Made by a program: the position numbers and the translations under genes | In this document: piece by piece, positions 61,277 to 64,000 of the stretch | How positions within the stretch are numbered: position 1 is the stretch's first letter | Layout of the letters: each line of letters opens with the position of its first letter | Assembly: GCA_038227045.1 (NCBI GenBank) | Contig: JBBRQD010000014.1 | Location: forward strand, 1 to 64,000 | Source of the DNA: JANXLS01 sp038227045 | GTDB lineage: Bacteria; Planctomycetota; SZUA-567; H5-PLA8 | Length of the DNA stretch: 64,000 nucleotides | Direction of reading: 5' to 3' | The notes under the pieces: model-generated | The model's input: the letters and a program-made list of their open reading frames with translations, nothing else | The model's database searches: none | Told to the model about the DNA's origin: nothing

Positions 61277-62301
61277 AGAAGCCGCAACAGGAAGGGGAAT
61301 TCGGCCAGAACGTGCAGCACCGCGATCATGAAATAGGTGTCGCGTGTGGCGGGATAATCGGCCAGAAAGCCGCCCCACAATACGAGCACGGCTGCTGCGC
61401 CGATGAGAAACGCGGCCAGCACGCCGCCGCGCAAGAGGCTCGAACGACGCGAGACCGCAATTCGGTTCAGCTTCCACGGCGCTGTTTTGAAACTCAACAG
61501 AGGCAGCGCGACGACCCAGATTCCGTAATGGAGCATCTCGAGAAACGTGTGGGCCGCGACTAGCAGATGCGACGAAACGCCCGTGAACAATCCCGAGCCT
61601 GCGTGGCGCGCGATGCGCAGCGCGAGTTCGTCGTCTTCGGGCAGAGGCGGGGCGTCATGGAGTTTCCACCACAGCACAGCCAGCAGCAACGGCACCACTG
61701 CCAGGCAAACATGGTACGCGCGACGCCACTGCGGCCGTTGATTCTTGATCTCCCTATCGAGAAACACGAGCGCCAGCAGGGGATGAAGATAGACCAACGC
61801 GAAATAGCATTGCAGCGGCCACAGCCAGATCAGGCTGACGATCGCAAATCCAGCGGGGATGGCCCACTGCCAATTGCGCGGCCGGGATGGTTCGCGCCCG
61901 CGCAAATAAATCAACGCGGCGACCCACAGCACGACGAGACTCAACCAGCTTGCTGACGCGATCCGGTCCTGATGTTCGCTCCAGTAGGCGTTGCGGACGA
62001 TGAGGCTCAACGCGATGTTTGCCGCGCCCAGAACAAACACGCCGCCGATGGCGAGCGAAAAGAAGGGCGTCAGCGGTCCCCATCGCGCGGGCATGCGCGC
62101 CATGAAGTAGCGGAACTCCATCCAGTTGTGCGGCCCGGCGAAGAGAAAGACGGTGGCGATTGAAAACCCAATTGGCATCCATGCGGCGATGAAGGCGGCG
62201 AGCAGCGCAAGACAAAGCGCCGACATGGCGAAGACGCCGACGGAGTTTGGGGCGGGCAGGGCGGGGGAATCAATGGCAAGTGTGTCGGCGCGAGCGGCCA
62301 T
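61273..62301 (-). CDS. Hypothetical polytopic membrane protein
   Basis: The 342-aa protein has about eight TM helices: LCLALLAAFIAAWMPIGFSI near residue 30, LAIGGVFVLGAANIALSLIV, SWLSLVVLWVAALIYL, GFAIVSLIWLWPLQCYFALV, YHVCLAVVPLLLAVLWW, IWVVALPLLSF, and AAFLIGAAAVLVLWGGFLAD among them. There is no catalytic signature and I cannot name it. It is translationally coupled to the small membrane protein downstream (4-bp overlap) and lies 27 bp after the small coiled-coil membrane protein gene, so the three probably form one complex. Confidence 0.78.
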   Translation of the reverse strand: MAARADTLAIDSPALPAPNSVGVFAMSALCLALLAAFIAAWMPIGFSIATVFLFAGPHNWMEFRYFMARMPARWGPLTPFFSLAIGGVFVLGAANIALSLIVRNAYWSEHQDRIASASWLSLVVLWVAALIYLRGREPSRPRNWQWAIPAGFAIVSLIWLWPLQCYFALVYLHPLLALVFLDREIKNQRPQWRRAYHVCLAVVPLLLAVLWWKLHDAPPLPEDDELALRIARHAGSGLFTGVSSHLLVAAHTFLEMLHYGIWVVALPLLSFKTAPWKLNRIAVSRRSSLLRGGVLAAFLIGAAAVLVLWGGFLADYPATRDTYFMIAVLHVLAEFPFLLRLL

Positions 62302-62328
62302 GCGGAAATCCCGTTTTGAAACACTCTC

Positions 62329-62871
62329 TTAATCGTTGGCGGCGCTCTTGCGCATATAAAGGAGTCCGGCCGACGCGAACGCCATGGCCATTGCGAGGCC
62401 CGCGATAATCATCGCGGCGGAAGTTCCTTCCTTTTTGGGCGCTGCGGCCATGCCGTCATCGGAATCGAGCGCGGCTTGCAGGAAGCGTTCGCGAAGCGTT
62501 TTGTATGGTTTCAATCGTCCAAGCAATTCTGCTTTCTTTGCCGTGTCGGTTGCTTCGTCGGCTTGTTTCGCGATGTACGCTTCCTGATCGGCGGCCATTT
62601 TCTGAAACATCTGGCGCTGCTTCGCGTCCATGGCCTTGATGCGGCTCTCGATTTTGTTCTGCAGCTCGGCCTTCGCGGCGATCTGTTTGTCCTTGTCGGC
62701 TCCATCCGCGACGACGATCTCCTCCATGGCGTTGATATCGGCGATGACATCGTGCAAGACTCTGGCCGCGATGCGCTTCATGCCCTGCTCAGGGTCCGCA
62801 GAAGGGACATCCGCACGCGCAACTGTCGAAACAATCAGTACCATTGAAAAAAAAGTCAATGCGGTTTTCAT
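62329..62871 (-). CDS. Periplasmic helical protein with C-terminal TM anchor
   Basis: The 180-aa protein has a signal peptide (MKTALTFFSMVLIVSTVARA) and a long helical, highly charged central part (KAELQNKIESRIKAMDAKQR; MFQKMAADQEAYIAKQADEA) likely to form a coiled coil. A C-terminal TM helix (AAMIIAGLAMAMAFASAGLL) is followed by a short positively charged tail. That makes it a type I-like membrane protein with a periplasmic coiled coil. The start is ATG 62871 after GGAG. It is first of the three-gene membrane set. Family unknown. Confidence 0.75.
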   Translation of the reverse strand: MKTALTFFSMVLIVSTVARADVPSADPEQGMKRIAARVLHDVIADINAMEEIVVADGADKDKQIAAKAELQNKIESRIKAMDAKQRQMFQKMAADQEAYIAKQADEATDTAKKAELLGRLKPYKTLRERFLQAALDSDDGMAAAPKKEGTSAAMIIAGLAMAMAFASAGLLYMRKSAAND

Positions 62872-62970
62872 ATCATTCTCCGAAATGCCGATCAACCCAA
62901 GGCGCGGGCTCATTGAAATGCGAACGCTCTTTGTATAGTATCCGCGCACACTTTTTCAATTGGAAATACA

Positions 62971-64000
62971 GTGAGCGAGTCCAACGACAACTCAATTGAA
63001 GCTGGCGGCGGTGCGCGGTCCATAATCTGGATCGTGGCGCTATTTGCGTTCATTGCGGTGTTGCGCATCGTTGCGTCGAGCGACCTGCACGAAGGTGATC
63101 AGCCGAAGCAGGCCGATTACGTGCTGGATATCGTGTGCAATGGAAATTGGATCGTCCAGCATCACGCCGACGGTTCGATCATGAGCAAGCCGCCGCTGTA
63201 CAATTGGCTGGCCGCGCCTCTGGTGATGCTCTTTGGCGCGGAGGATGTTTTTCTGAAGATGCCGTCGCTGCTGGCGGGATTGGCCACGGCGTTAATGGTC
63301 TTTGACATGGCGCGAAGGCGGCTCGGCGAACGCGCGGCGCTGTGGGGCTGCGGCTTCATGCTGCTGACGTCGATGTTCGCCAAGCAGATGTATTACGCGC
63401 GCACCGACATGCTGCTGACGTGTTTTATCGTGATGCAATTTTGGGCGATTGTGCGTTGGGAAGAGAGCAGTTCGGAGAAGCCGAGTTTTCGCAGCGGTTG
63501 GCTCTGGATTTTTTGGATTGCGGCGGCGTTGGGAAATTTGACGAAAGGGCCGCTGGCGTTTCTGCCGCATTTGGCGCTTGCTGCGACCTGGCTCCTGGAA
63601 GGACGCTTCAAAGAACGCTATAGCCGGATGGGCGTTTGGTGGGGATTGCCGTTGGCGCTGTTGCCGTTTTTGATCTGGTTAGCGCTCGCGTATCGAGCCG
63701 AACCGGCGGCTGTTTATGAACACATCATCAAGGCGGAAGTTCTGGATCGATTTCGTTCGGAAGCGGCCAAAATCGAGGATAAGGGTGCGGACAAATCGAA
63801 TCGAAATTTCTTCTATTATCTTCCACATGTCATCGCGCGCGCACTGCCCGCGTCACTCTTTGGCTTGTTGGGAATCTGGGGCGCATTCGCTGAGGCGAAA
63901 AATTCGGCGTGGAGCGACAAGCAGCGCGGCATGTTGCGCTTATTGGTGGCCTGGTTTTTCACGACGCTGCTTTTTTTCTCGCTTGTCCCGTCGAAGCGCG
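62971..64000 (+). CDS. GT39/ArnT-like membrane glycosyltransferase (partial, right edge)
   Basis: The first 343 codons of a longer gene start at GTG 62971 and run off the window. The product has a TM helix (SIIWIVALFAFIAVLRIVA) followed by the GT39/PMT/ArnT active loop: DLHEGDQPKQADYVLDIVCN, with the acidic catalytic-type ExD, and IMSKPPLYNWLAAPLVMLFG. Further helices include ALWGCGFMLLTSMFAKQMYY, then ARTDMLLTCFIVMQFWAIVR and ALGNLTKGPLAFLPHLALAA, whose TKGP motif is typical. These enzymes move a sugar from a polyprenyl phosphate to lipid A or protein on the periplasmic side. The acceptor is unknown. The full family length is about 500-600 aa. Confidence 0.88.
   Translation, partial: MSESNDNSIEAGGGARSIIWIVALFAFIAVLRIVASSDLHEGDQPKQADYVLDIVCNGNWIVQHHADGSIMSKPPLYNWLAAPLVMLFGAEDVFLKMPSLLAGLATALMVFDMARRRLGERAALWGCGFMLLTSMFAKQMYYARTDMLLTCFIVMQFWAIVRWEESSSEKPSFRSGWLWIFWIAAALGNLTKGPLAFLPHLALAATWLLEGRFKERYSRMGVWWGLPLALLPFLIWLALAYRAEPAAVYEHIIKAEVLDRFRSEAAKIEDKGADKSNRNFFYYLPHVIARALPASLFGLLGIWGAFAEAKNSAWSDKQRGMLRLLVAWFFTTLLFFSLVPSKR

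Noticed and set aside
1..64000. tRNA, rRNA, tmRNA, riboswitch or transposase genes
   Set aside because: I looked for T-loop GGTTCGA-type segments, rRNA signatures, IS transposase motifs and known leader motifs and found none convincing; small structured RNAs cannot be excluded by eye.

Overview
The window reads as the chromosome of a heterotrophic, aerobically respiring Gram-negative-type bacterium, most likely from the PVC superphylum (Planctomycetota/Verrucomicrobiota/Lentisphaerota) or a neighbour. The reason is the load of families typical of those groups: a DUF1501 protein next to a DUF1549/DUF1553 'planctomycete cytochrome' protein, a Pirellula/Verrucomicrobium-type heme-domain protein with a sugar-dehydrogenase propeller, DUF6797-like secreted propellers, Gfo/Idh/MocA and SGNH-like proteins. 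DNA is moderately GC-rich. I see 46 supportable protein genes, one running off the right edge, and no rRNA, tRNA, CRISPR, prophage or transposase.

Layout. 0.2-8.5 kb: acyl-CoA carboxylase beta subunit, a small c-type cytochrome and three secreted/membrane proteins, mostly on the minus strand. 8.55-9.22 kb: a 675-bp non-coding stretch with three exact TTTTCCACA DnaA boxes, followed by dnaN and a DUF721 (DciA-like) gene. This is a candidate replication origin without dnaA or recF beside it. 10.9-15.1 kb: Spy-like, TPR and hexaheme cytochrome proteins. 15.1-20.3 kb (minus): an XRE-HTH protein with a Rep-like body, a membrane protein, an LPS-type kinase and a GT4 glycosyltransferase. 20.4-28.9 kb: mtnA, a 1039-aa propeller/cytochrome fusion, secreted VOC and SGNH-like proteins, a PLP aminotransferase and fmt. 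29.5-35 kb: galT, glgA and an Fe-type ABC importer (binding protein and permease, no ATPase). 35.1-41.1 kb: NHL propeller, large vWA protein, Uma2 nuclease and MoxR ATPase. 41.2-49.3 kb (minus): secreted propeller, DUF1501 and DUF1549/1553 proteins, yidC and yidD. 49.4-64 kb: S46 peptidase, GH-like protein, FAD oxidoreductase, PutA, Gfo/Idh/MocA oxidoreductase, M24B aminopeptidase, a three-gene membrane cluster and the start of a GT39-like glycosyltransferase.

Together the genes suggest a protein- and polymer-degrading heterotroph: S46 and M24B peptidases, PutA for proline, acyl-CoA carboxylation for branched-chain or odd-chain carbon, galactose/glycogen metabolism, and a large set of periplasmic heme and propeller proteins.

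The most unusual feature is in the intergenic DNA. At least five families of short palindromic repeats (called A-E here) recur in inverted pairs, abut or overlap stop codons, and in one place are nested. They look like REP/BIME- or MITE-like elements. I assign no family name to them.
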